Assembly: GCF_011386835.1 (NCBI RefSeq)
Contig: NC_088809.1
Span: 24,497,067 to 24,561,066, forward strand
Source: Chrysemys picta bellii
Taxonomy: Eukaryota > Chordata > Testudines > Emydidae
DNA: 64,000 bases
Reading direction: 5' to 3'
Shown here: piece by piece, positions 53,425 to 63,274 of the stretch
How the letters are laid out: each line of letters opens with the position of its first letter
How positions within the stretch are numbered: position 1 is the first letter of the stretch
The notes under the pieces: model-generated
Database searches by the model: none
What the model was told of the DNA's origin: nothing
The model's input: the letters and a program-made list of their open reading frames with translations, nothing else
Position numbers and translations under genes: made by a program

Positions 53425-54019
53425 ACAGGCACTCTAATTTGTTATTAAAAAGGCCTGGGGGTAGATGCTAATGGCATGGGGCAGAGGCCAGATACCCAGC
53501 TGGACGTGGTGGCTTTGCACTGCTCCAGGAACACAAGCAGCTCCAGGCCCGCTCTCACTGGGGTTGTGGCTGTGCTGTGTCACAGGAGTGGGGTGGGGCA
53601 GCTGGAGAGGAGCAATGGCCCGGGCCCAGATGGTGCTTTCCTCATGCCTGTGATGGGCCAAGCCCTGCCACAGGAGCACTGGTATGGAGAAAATTCATAC
53701 AATGCAAGGTGTGCGACACACAGCCTGGGGAAGAGCAGGGAGTGCCTCCCCCAGAGGAGACAGGATAACTCCCATGCCCCTCCTCCCATGCCTCTGGAAA
53801 AGGACGGGCTCTCGGCATGCTGCAAAGGTGAGGACTCCAAGCCCCGGGCACCAGGGAGGATGTAGGTTCCAGCACAGACAAGCCTGGAGGGGGCTTTGGC
53901 CAGAGCTAGTTGGAAGTGGATGCTATGTTATGTTACACAAAGCTGATCAGCTGGAGCTCAGGTATGGAAGGAAAGAGTTTGGTCAGCCTCCTTGATTCAG
54001 AGCGCTCACTGAGCACCAC
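53425..54019. other. Interval without recognised gene
   Basis: Frames of 60-129 codons on both strands, no domain. Nothing recognised. Confidence 0.35.
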
Positions 54020-54210
54020 GTGGGGCCCGGAGTAAATGAGCAGAGAAAATCCCTGGAGCCGTTAAAAGCCTCACCAGAGCTGACCCTCTTGGGAGATGCG
54101 GAATACAAGTGGGGAAGGTGCAAACAGCACTTCGCTCTGTACTGGCAGGCAACGGGTGCCGGTGGAAAGAGAGTCAGGAGGGAGCCACTGGCTGATTCTG
54201 AAGCAGGGGA
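54020..54210 (+). pseudogene. Possible gypsy Gag N-terminal remnant
   Basis: In the plus frame, EPLKASPELTLLGDAEYKWG followed by RCKQHFALYWQATGA resembles the Ty3/gypsy Gag opening (P-x-P-L-x-L-x-G-N-x-x-E-N-W-K-R-F-x-Q-x-F-x-x-Y-x-x-A-T-G). The Trp, Phe and Tyr-x-x-Ala-Thr-Gly positions agree; the rest is weak. After about 54210 the similarity ends. It is not linked to any LTR I could find. A separate old insertion is the simplest reading. Confidence 0.5.
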
Positions 54211-55560
54211 GGCATGTGACAGAGTGATGGGGGCTAGCAGGGGAGCCGGCACTCTGACCACTTGGGCATTAACTAGGTCCCCTGAGCGTGGGCTTTGTGG
54301 GCTCACCAGCTGGGCTGATAAAAAGGCACCGGAAGGATGTGCTGGGGGAGGGGAGGGCTAGCTGAGCCCACATTCAGAGCGCTCTCAGGGAAGAGAAATT
54401 GCTTCTCCTCTCGGCCCCAGGGCGGGCTGAGGAGACAAGGGACACTGCAGATAGTGCTTCCGTCAGGGGAGCTGGTGGAGGGAAGTTAAATAAACTGCAC
54501 AGCGTGGCAACCTAACCAGGGGAGTCGAAGCGGCCAGAGGGTGAGCGCAGACCCCACCCCGTACAATGTGTTCAGGAGCTTTCAGTGCCCTCAGGCAGAG
54601 GAGACTGACTAGGAAATCTGAGGAGTGCTGCTCTCCGCGTAGCAATGTCACGAAGCAGAGAGAGGTTTGTAACAGCAAGTGCAGAAAGCAAGTGCAACCG
54701 CAGAAGCGTTTCTGACTGACCGAAGGCTTGTCACAGAGGCCAAAAATACAGGCCAAGCCAAGGGAAGGAGCCATGTTGATGGCCCAGGAAAAAATGTCAT
54801 CCTGGAGCAAAGTAGGCCTAGCTCTGAGTACATAGGCTGGAAAACTCTGGGTACTTGTCCTAGCCCATTGTTCTCATTCCTGCGAGCTAGCCCCACTCGA
54901 AGATATTGCAGCGAAATGGGATTGGGCCTTGGAATGTACGAACCTGTCGCCATTTTGTTCAACGGCAAACAAGCCTGCCTGCGCTGTTAGAAATGGACGT
55001 CAGAGACACCGGGGACTTGCAGACGTAGAACGAGACAGATCAGGCAAAACGAACAATTCTGCATGAAGTGGGGTCCCGGGAGCTGCCACCACTTCATGAA
55101 GGGCTTCCTCGTGCAAAGGCAGGTGATAGCAAAGTGCCTCACAGCTCTGGGTCCCCCGGGAAGCATCACAGGGGTGTACTTGGCAGGAGCTGCACCCCAT
55201 TTGCTGGCTAACTAAGGGCCACACTCCAGTTGCTTATATACTAGGTAATATAGATCCTGAGAGATTCAAAAGTACAAAGGTTGGAAACAAATGAAGAAAA
55301 GGTTCCGGTTTGTTATTTTCTGTTTGTTTATTTAGGGTAAGGGAAATAGGACAAAGGAGAGCACAGAATGAGTAAGGCACAAACCTGTGCTAAACATAAC
55401 TGATCACAGCTGAGAAAACTGTACAGAACATGGCTTAGATGTCACAGGGCAAAATGGGGACTGGATGAGAGATCTACTCATGGAATATGATAAGCAGCAA
55501 GGAGATCTGATTGATCCACCGAAGGGGCCTGAGGCCAGGGAGGGGTCCTCTTAGAAACCC
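54211..55560. other. Interval without recognised gene
   Basis: No domain or repeat recognised apart from hints of gypsy gag leader text near 55470-55530. Confidence 0.35.
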
Positions 55561-55564
55561 AAGG

Positions 55565-55915
55565 TGATCAAATATTTTTTGATGTGATCGAGACTGTAAC
55601 GCGGGCAGTTTGTCCCAGCTGTGTGATCCCTGGGGAGGAGGGGTCCGTCTTGCATTTCCAGCTTTTTAAGCTCACGCTGCCTGTTCTTCTCATGTTCTTG
55701 GGCTTCTGCTGCCTCCTGTCACTTGTCTGCCTCCTGCCGCTGCTTCTCTGCTGCCAGCTCCTTTTCTTTGCTGGTTTTGGAGCTGCATTCGTCTCTGGTG
55801 GGCTTCCTCTAGCACTGCTCTCCTTGCCTCCCACGGCTGCTCCTCGGCTTCCAACTCTTTAGCTCTTTCTGCTCTTTCCACCTTCTGACCCTCTGTCTTG
55901 GCCAGTTATAACTTT
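55565..55915 (-). pseudogene. Coiled-coil Gag-like segment, inverted
   Basis: The minus frame gives a Glu, Ala, Arg-rich heptad-like run (ERAERAKELEAEEQPWEARR, then VLEEAHQRRMQLQNQQRKG), like the coiled coil near the N-terminus of turtle gypsy Gag. The flanking gypsy Gag and RT text (55950-56798) is on plus, so this part is inverted or belongs to another copy. No stops over about 60 codons, then stops. Function as Gag is inferred from composition only. Confidence 0.45.
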
Positions 55916-55949
55916 AGTGCTGCCTCACTGGGACAACCTGTGCCCGCCT

Positions 55950-56798
55950 TACAGGGAGACCGAGTGCATCAAATCTATTTGACCCGCTTTGGAAGGATAG
56001 TCAGGGTACAGAACATCCCCGGGGACTAGACTGACTGGCAGAGCTTTGCAGGTGTTCGTTATATGGCTGTAAATGAGGCTGTGATGTACGATCTGTTTAA
56101 GGGTCCATGTTTAAAAGGTTTCAAATTACTCCAGCGACGTATTGCCTAAAGTTTAGAAACCTCAAAAAACTGGCTAAATGAAGGGATTATGGTCCTAAAA
56201 GAGGGGTTATCTGAGGGAACGGATAAAGAGCAAAGGGGCAGAAACTGATGACAAATTGGTAGATCTGTTTGCTCGGGAGCAGTTCTTTGATGTCTGCTCA
56301 GGAGAGGTGAGGGGCTGCAGTGTGGGGAGAAATCCCCAGCTTCTGTTGCAGAGTCAGTCGAGTCAGCTGATTTATTCAGACAAGGGAGACCATTTGTAGA
56401 GCACAGGGCCCAAAGAAAAAGGGGGTCCCCATTTAATTCCTGGGAAAACAGAGACACCACCCCAGTGCCGGTCACCCCCTGGTAATGGTAATGATCAGAC
56501 CCCAGCCCAAGAGGAAGGCCCAAGAAAGTGTTTTTGCTTGCACATATGAAGAAGCAAAGCCCTGAGTATGGGGGATCCAAATATACTCCTCTATCCGCCC
56601 CGGTGAATGCAGATACCCTCAAGGCAGAGACTTCATCGTTGGCAGAGGGAGTGCTAGCTAATTTTGTAAGGACTGACCTCCTGGAGATGGACAATGCTGT
56701 CACAGTTCCTTATCCTCAGAACTGATGACATGCGAGATACTTGGCAGGGCACGGTTCCGAAGACTCTGGATTTAGCAAAAGGGTATTGGCACATCCCC
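55950..56798 (+). pseudogene. Ty3/gypsy element C: Gag (SCAN-like) and start of RT
   Basis: The plus strand reads YLTRFGRIVRVQNIPGD, VRYMAVNEAVMYDLFKG (Gag capsid-like, 55965-56105), then near 56255-56310 VDLFAREQFFDVCSGEVRG, which resembles the SCAN-domain segment (F-x-x-x-C-P-x-x-x-R); SCAN is known to derive from gypsy Gag. After a degraded stretch, NAVTVPYPQN and DMRDTWQGTVPKTLDLAKGY then WHIP (56690-56798) are reverse transcriptase motifs (V-P-x-P-R-I-D-x-L, LDL-KGYWQ-P). The frame is cut at 56798 by the provirus and resumes at 63275 in the same codon phase. Stops and frameshifts elsewhere. Confidence 0.85.
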
Positions 56799-57304
56799 CG
56801 TCATAGAAATTTCTGTCCGTTCCAGCTGAGGAATAAGGAGAGTTGGACACAGCTAATCAAGCAAGGAGCCCCGGGAGGGGCGATCTGTTTATTTCAATTG
56901 CAATTGGGTTCGAGCTCATAAGTCAGCAAGAACAACGAAAACACTTACACCAAAGCATTATATGCAGTTGCTTATGATAATCTATCGCTCTATGATTGGG
57001 CAAAATTTGCCATCATTATCATACATAATTAGCAAGCTACATGTATCTGCCCCTCTTATGATCCCCTTATTGTTCATCTATTTGCCCCCTCCTCCTTGCT
57101 TATTTTGCAAACTAAGCGGTTAGCTATCTACAGGACGCAGGCACAGAAAGGTCCATTGTCTCCAGGTTTGGAGTTTGGCTACATTTCCTCTTGAAGGAAC
57201 TTCCTGACTACCTATAGCTGACCCTGTATTTTGTCCTTCTTCTTTCTCCCATGTGTACGTGACAAATTTGCCCCCTGGCAGTTAAGTAGAATAATTTTAT
57301 ATCA
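56799..57304 (-). mobile_element. Endogenous retrovirus 3' LTR (type A)
   Basis: Lies next to the purine tract at 57305-57318. On minus it starts TGATATAAAATT and has AATAAACAG near 56890 as poly-A signal with about 80 bases of U5 after it. Preceded on plus by CCCC (56795-56798). Its first bases on plus, CGTCATAGAAATTTCT, recur at 62514, but the rest does not match 62514-63274. Confidence 0.8.
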
Positions 57305-57318
57305 ATTCCCCCCCTTTG
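57305..57318 (-). other. Retroviral polypurine tract
   Basis: On minus TCAAAGGGGGGGAAT directly before the LTR. Confidence 0.85.
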
Positions 57319-57371
57319 ATCATGACCCATATAATGGGCTCATGATCACACTTTTCACAGCAGTAGGAGTG

Positions 57372-58791
57372 TTACAGCAAATATGTAGGGGTCAGAATAT
57401 CAGCATCTGGCGTGGTTTCCGCCTTTGCCAAAACCCGTCTTTCTTGTAAAGAGAAAAATATCCCCTTCGATTTGCTAGCTGTCCTAGCACATTTAGACAT
57501 TTTGCACATGGACAGTTTAAACACACACAAAAAAATAAACACAATCATCAGTAAAATCATAACACCTCCTTTCAGGAGTCCCTTTAACCAGCCTGTTCGG
57601 AAAGGTAAATAAACCATCAAACCAGTCATTTGTCCGTCCAGCTATCTTCAGCAGACCTGTCTCGGGCGATGTCTCTTAAGTGGGCTGCTCTGTCAAAGGT
57701 ATCTTTGTACGTGTCATTCACAAATACACAACACTCTTGGCCTATGAGGGCACAAGTTCCTCCTTGAGCTGCCAAAAAAATATCTAAAGCCGTATGATTT
57801 TGTAAAGCTAACTGTCTAAGTTGCTTAAGCTCAGTGGCTTGACTTGTAACTATTGTAGCAGTTTCATTAGCCATAATTTATAAAATACCCTGGAGTCTTA
57901 TAACCCCTCTCCTAAGTCTGCGATTATTAGGGAATGTTGTCCATGTCATTGGTTCAAGGGCTGCATCCTCTTCAGCTTGAGGTTTGCTAGTGTCCCTTAC
58001 ATTTCTAAACTTGCCTTTGTGTAATTGCTTCACAATACGAGTGGGGGTAACAACCAGGCAAGATAACAAGAACCTGAGAAGTGTTCTAGAAGGGTATGAT
58101 AGGCTTTATTCCCATACACCCAGTAAGAACCGAACCCTGCTGGAACAGGGCCAGGAGGAGTATCCCATGTCACTCCCAACGCTTTTTGTAACAGGGATGT
58201 ATAATGTCCCATAAACCCAATAGGCCCGTGCTTCGAGGAGATGTCTCGGTCTCTACATTCCTGCCTGCATACAGGCATTGTCCATTGGAGTTTTCCCATA
58301 CCATAGTGCAGCTTTCATAGCAGACACTATTGGCGCAGACACCCTTGTGGTTAATGTCGTCAGTGGTGTCAAAACAATAAACAAGGGGAATGACCCACTC
58401 TCCATCACCACCCGGGCCCACATAGTATTTGCAAGTACTGTTCCCTAAAAATAGGCCTGGCCCATTCCCCAGGACACCACTCACCCTGCGCCTTGAAGGT
58501 TAACAAATACCTGGAGTTGGGGCTTATACCTTCTTGTTGCCAGGTATGAGTCGTAGCCTGATGGGGAGTAACATACACCTATGAATGAGTAATATTTGCA
58601 GCCATCAAAGGGATAGGAAGGAAAGAAAGTCCTCGTTCTGCATCGGGAGGCACCAAGGTGCACACCCAGCATGAGTCATTCCTCCATTCTGGGATTCTAT
58701 TCCTCACCACATGGCTAAATTTAATGAAATTATTATGGCCATAAGAAAAGGAAGGGGAAAACAACAAAATCAACAGAGGAAACATTTTCAT
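57372..58791 (-). pseudogene. Endogenous retrovirus env, broken
   Basis: Envelope glycoprotein remnant of a class I (gamma-type) retrovirus, minus strand, split over several frames with stops and frameshifts. Starts with ATG at 58791 followed by a hydrophobic signal peptide (LLILLFSPSFSYG). The surface subunit has a CWVC motif near 58660, the CxxC site that pairs covalently with the transmembrane subunit in gamma-type envelopes. The transmembrane subunit has a CX6CC motif near 57730-57760, following a heptad-repeat and immunosuppressive-like helix, and a membrane span (GGVMILLMIVFIFLCVF) near 57530-57580. No intact open frame exists, so no protein is expected. The gene follows the damaged pol by only a short gap. 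Confidence 0.9.
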
Positions 58792-59039
58792 AATAGGTTA
58801 AAATACCAACAAATAAAAGAAAAAAGAGCAATAAATGCTAATCCAAATAATACAGTCCAATCTTCTATAGCCATCGAAAACTGAGATCAGTCGTTTAGGG
58901 CCTTGGCTGCCCTGTAGTCATCTACTTCGGGTTGTCCTTGCCGGTCGGCCAACAAGCATCGCTCCCGCGTTGGGGACCTTATCTAGGGGTTCCCTTTCGA
59001 GTGAATTTAAGTTTCAGTCCAGGCAAGGTCTACACCATC

Positions 59040-60501
59040 CACTGATACTCTAGTCAATCTTTCATTAGTGAAAGGTTGGGTATTGCGTTAATTTAGAAGG
59101 AGAGTAACAGCATGTGGAACTTTTACCACTAGGTGATGTCCCTGTACCAACTCCTGAGCTTTCTCAACTAACAAAGCTGCAGCGTCCAGGGCTTTAAGGC
59201 ATTCAACTGCTTCTCTTGCAACAGATTCAGTAATGCTAAAATATAGGCCACAGGCATTGCTGTGATCCTAAAGCTTGCATAAGAACACCAGAGGCCACTC
59301 CTGCCCTTTCATGAACAAATAAGGTAAAAGGTTTCCTATAATCCGGGAATCCCAAGGCAGGTGCCGATGCAAGGGCTGCCTTAATGCTCTCAAAGGATTT
59401 GGTAGCATCTTTAGTCCATTTCACTGGGTCAGGTTCATCCTTAGTGGTCATCTGCACTAGTGGTTTTGACATTTCCCCATACTCAGGAATCCAGGACTTA
59501 CAGAATCCTGCCATGCCGAGGAACCCCCTTAACTGTCTCTTTGTCTTGGGCTGGGGTACATTTAAAATGGCACTTATTCTTTCCTGAGCAAGGCTTCTCA
59601 TTCCTGGTTTTAGTATGTGCTCTCCTAAATATTTCACCTCCTGTGAGCAAGATTGAATCTTTGAGGGTGACACCTTGTGTCCTTTCATTGCTAAGGCAAA
59701 TAAAAACTCTATCGAGTCCTGCTCATTAGTCGCTTGTGTTTCTGAGCATAATAAAAGATCATCCACATACAAAAGCAACGTGGACTGTCCTGGGAGAATT
59801 ACATCTTGCAAATCTTTATGCAACACAGCCGAAAATATAGTGGGGGATTCCACATACCCCTGAGGGAGACGCCCCCATGATATCTGGGATGACCCCCTAA
59901 AAATGACTCAATTAAGGGAGTCAGTCCCTCTATTGCCTCTCGTGGGAGAGGGTATTGGGGAATGCGAGGGGGGTCCATGTCTGTCCTAACACGTATCTGA
60001 ACTGGCTCAGCTGACTTTAGTAATCCCACATCAGTGTTTTTTGTTCCCCATACCCAAGGTGGGACAGCAGTTTCCAAATCCCTGGGAAGCATTGCTAAAT
60101 GTAAAGGCGTTTCGGGATTCATTAGAGCCATCAAGGGGATGACAGAGTCATTTGGCAGGCTCAAAAGAATGCCTTGGTCAGAGCAGTGAATAGTAGCCCG
60201 GAGTTTGCACAGCAAATCGTGTCCCAATAAAACTGGTTGGTCCTTGGGTAAGTAGGAAGGCGGGTTCCTCAGACAGGGGCCCTATGTGTATGTTTAAAGG
60301 TTTGGAAATCTGACAACGAAAAGGATTTCCTTCAATTCCCATAACACGTTCAATTTTGCTACTTTTAGGAAGATCCGAATCAATAAGGGTGGAGAGGGTG
60401 GCTCCTGTGTCTAATAAGCAATCATACTGTTTTCCTCCAATCATCAAAGGAACTAGGGGATCATTGCGGGATAAGGAAAACACTGGGCAACATAACAACA
60501 T
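59040..60501 (-). pseudogene. Endogenous retrovirus protease and reverse transcriptase, integrase absent
   Basis: Minus strand. Protease at 60178-60501 has LLDTGATLSTL with the catalytic DTG. Then the start of the reverse transcriptase (60227 down to about 59880), after which roughly the fingers region is missing and the frame changes; the palm at 59236-59853 has YVDDLLLC, the YVDD active site of class I retroviruses, followed by thumb motifs (KVKYLGEHI-like, RGFLGMAGFC). A connection-domain segment near 59130-59230 is readable (AALLVEKAQELVQG). After 59040 only about 250 bp separates it from env, so RNase H and integrase are largely or wholly deleted. Pol could not support replication. Confidence 0.92.
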
Positions 60502-62000
60502 GGAACCCCCTTCATCCCATCAGTCATAAAGTCCCCCATTCTGCATTACGCCTTGGAAGGGTTGATTAGGCGGTGTCCAAGCTGGACCTTGGCCCTTATT
60601 AACACCGTGAGGAGGTTTAAGTTGTCCCTGGGCTCTTAGTCTACAATCTCTCTTCATGTGCCCTTCTTGATGACAGTAATACATTAAAAGTCCTCTGGAC
60701 CCCCCTTTATTGGGTCCCACTCTACCAATGAACCCTTGTCCTCTTCCTCAGCCTCTGCTGACACCAGGCTCTGCTCCCTTCAATACAGCCACCAACCTTC
60801 TTATAGTCCCTTTTTTCTTCCTTCACCCTCTCAGCCTTTCGTCGGGCTTCTCACCCATTAAACACTCTGGTGGCAATAGCCACTGTCTGAGAGAGAGAGA
60901 GGCATCCCTGCAAATCCTTCCACATCATTTAATCTCCACCTTATATCTTCTGCAGCCTGGTCTCTAAACAATCCTCTTATCACTGGCATATTTGCCTCTG
61001 CCTCAGGATCTAAACCCCCAAACAACCTAGCAGCTTTCATCAGTCTTTCATAATAGTCTGAGGGGTGTTCATCTGGGCCTTGATGGACAGAAGTTACTTT
61101 ACTCCAATCAGTAGTTCTCTGCCCAGCCTTCTTAATTCCGTTTAAAATTACAGTCTTTGAAGAGGTTAATTTATATTGTTCTCCAGCATTGTTGTAATCT
61201 CAGTTAGGAGCACGCCCAGTTACATCTCCTGCTGTCAGGGCATTCCGTCCTGGTGGGGGTGGGGGTAAATCACCTATAGACTCCTGAGCTCGACTGAGCA
61301 CTTGTTTCCTTTCTTTCAATGTCCTATGTACAGATTCTGGGTCGTCCCTGACCCTTGGGGTGGTAATCTTTCAATTCAATAGGTCACTGATAGAGAAAGG
61401 AGTGTGGACATAGCGGTTAACAACCTGACCCTCTCCGGTAGGAACAGGGTACTGTTTTAAGGGCAATTGGAGTACCGGAGGGTCCTGTCCTTCTTGTTTA
61501 ATTAACTTGAAATTGACGTCTCCAGGAACACACTCGGGAGACTAACTCCATGAGCCGGTCGAGGAGTCGGGCAGACTTCGCCTGTGAATGTGGCTTCAGG
61601 TATTATAGGCCACTGGCAGATCAGGATACAATGTGGCTCGGGGTCGGGATAGGGTTAGAGGCAGATCCTACACCGGTGCAGAGGCGGTCCCTGGGACCAC
61701 CCGATTTACCTGAACGGGAAGGGGTTGAGGGGACGCAGCTGGTGGGGGAACAGGCCTATAATCATCTTCCTCTACTCTACACTGCTGGTAAGGAGGAGGC
61801 TTAGTTTGTTGTAACATGAGAGTGCACTCTTTATCTTTGCAAATTGGAGCAGCACTATAAAACAAATACAAATAATTCATTCGTTCAGGTCTTAAATTTT
61901 CCAGGATGGTTCTCAAGGTTTTGAGGCGAAGCCTTCCCCAATTCCTGAGAACACATCCCAGAAGTGTGCCGGCATCAAATTTCCCCTGACAATTTCCCAT
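60502..62000 (-). pseudogene. Endogenous retrovirus gag, broken
   Basis: Gag polyprotein remnant on minus, the structural particle protein. The matrix part begins with ATG at 62000 followed by GNCQGKF, a Gly2 myristoylation-type N-terminus. A Pro-rich segment with PPPYQQC near 61780-61800 may be a PPxY-like late motif. The capsid C-terminal region at 60858-61130 contains a major-homology-like stretch (QGPDEHPSDYYERL). The nucleocapsid at 60520-60720 has one zinc knuckle (YCHQEGHMKRDC), but the first Cys of the C-x2-C-x4-H-x4-C pattern is replaced by Met. Stops and frameshifts occur in the capsid (for example near 61200 and 61360). No complete protein. Confidence 0.88.
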
Positions 62001-62491
62001 GTCAGGTCTAACTGACTCCTAAATTCCCTGCTTCAGTTCTCCACCATCCGCAGTGTTACCGAGAACAAAGCCCTGGAGTCAGTGACGGTTTGCTTTATGT
62101 CCCGGGGAGACCACCCAGCTATCCAGTCAGCCTCTGTTCCTGCCCGGGGAATCTCCTGTCATCCGAAACTTGTTTTTATACTGGGCTGGCACTCTAAAAG
62201 TGTTTAACTGCCAGACGGATGTCCCAGTAATTTCACCGAGGCTGTCCTAAGGAAACCGTCGGGTCTAAGACCCCCGTGTACACATAACATAAAACAGAGA
62301 CAATTTACCCGTCTCCTGATGAGGCCTCTTCCAACGCGATCTGTCTCATTGCTTGTGGTCTGTCTCTGAGTCCTCCTTATCGTCCCCGCCGGGGGCCAAC
62401 TCCCAAGACAATACAACCCAAGGTAAACTCACCTCGGCGCGCGCTGGTCCTTCTCGAGGGAGGGGCCCCAGAGTGGTTCCGAGCTGGAGAA

Positions 62492-62509
62492 GTCCCTTCG
62501 TGGTTGCCA
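62492..62509 (-). other. Retroviral primer binding site, tRNA-Arg type
   Basis: On minus TGGCAACCACGAAGGGAC, 17 of 18 matching the complement of the 3' end of tRNA-Arg (TCG anticodon) as I know it. Located four bases from an LTR-like end and before the gag le­ader. Confidence 0.8.
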
Positions 62510-62513
62510 AAAC

Positions 62514-63274
62514 TGTCATAGAAATTTCTATGACACCCCTGTACGGGGAGATTTTGGCAAACCAGTAAAGTGTCTGAAACCACTACGGCTTATTGCTAAA
62601 AGCAACCTATTCAGCAGTCTCAGCTTGACCAAGGCAGGAGGGGAGGGGGGGTTGGGTGCCACAGAAAGGGCAGCTTGACCCCGCATCCTTCCTGATAAGA
62701 ATTGTGTTGAAGTTGCTGATGCATGTATTTTAGAAGAGCAGGATGTGCCCCAGGAATGTCTACTGGGGCCTCAAGGCTGCAAACTCTGGAAAAACCCACA
62801 CCTGGTTAATCAGTAATCAGAAGGAACCTCTTGCCTGACCATTGAAACTGCTTACTTAACAAGTTTTCTTTAAGGGCCATGTCATTATATTACTAATTTA
62901 TAAATAAGGGGAAAAGTTTGAGGTAGTTGGACTCTTTTGGGACTTGTTTGGACTCTCCCTCTGGATACATTTTGCGGTCCCCACCGGCAGACAGAAGATT
63001 TGGCCACCGGACGCCTGCCGCTGTGTCACTCGAGAGCTACACTCAGCTTTGGTAATTATCAAGGGTTGGGGGTGTTTTACTAACCTGTTGTGGAGGTGTG
63101 TAAGTGCTTGAGACTAAGTAAAGTTTAGCTTTAAGTGAAAGCTCTTTTGTGTTGTCTGGTTTGTACCAGCCACCTGTCGGTCGGACGGCCGTGTCTCCCG
63201 ATTTATTTCCTGATACCACCTTGCACAGAGTAAAAGTTACCAAGAGCTTTGGGTTGAAAGAACCCCGGGTAACA
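62514..63274. mobile_element. LTR-like block of second type next to the primer site
   Basis: Starts with the perfect 22-bp palindrome TGTCATAGAAA/TTTCTATGACA and ends GGGTAACA; followed by CCCC (63275-63278). Read on plus it has a TATA box TATAAATAAG near 62900 and AGTAAA with GT-rich text near 63120, so it looks like an LTR in plus orientation, opposite to the provirus genes. Only about 16 bp is shared with 56799-57304. It occupies the 5' LTR position of the provirus. Confidence 0.75.

Noticed and set aside
53476..53865. 129-codon plus frame as a possible host exon
   Set aside because: No domain, no consistent splice sites, equal-length frames on the other strand.
56799..63274. A complete, replication-competent provirus
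   Set aside because: gag, pol and env are all broken, the integrase is missing and the two LTR ends do not match.
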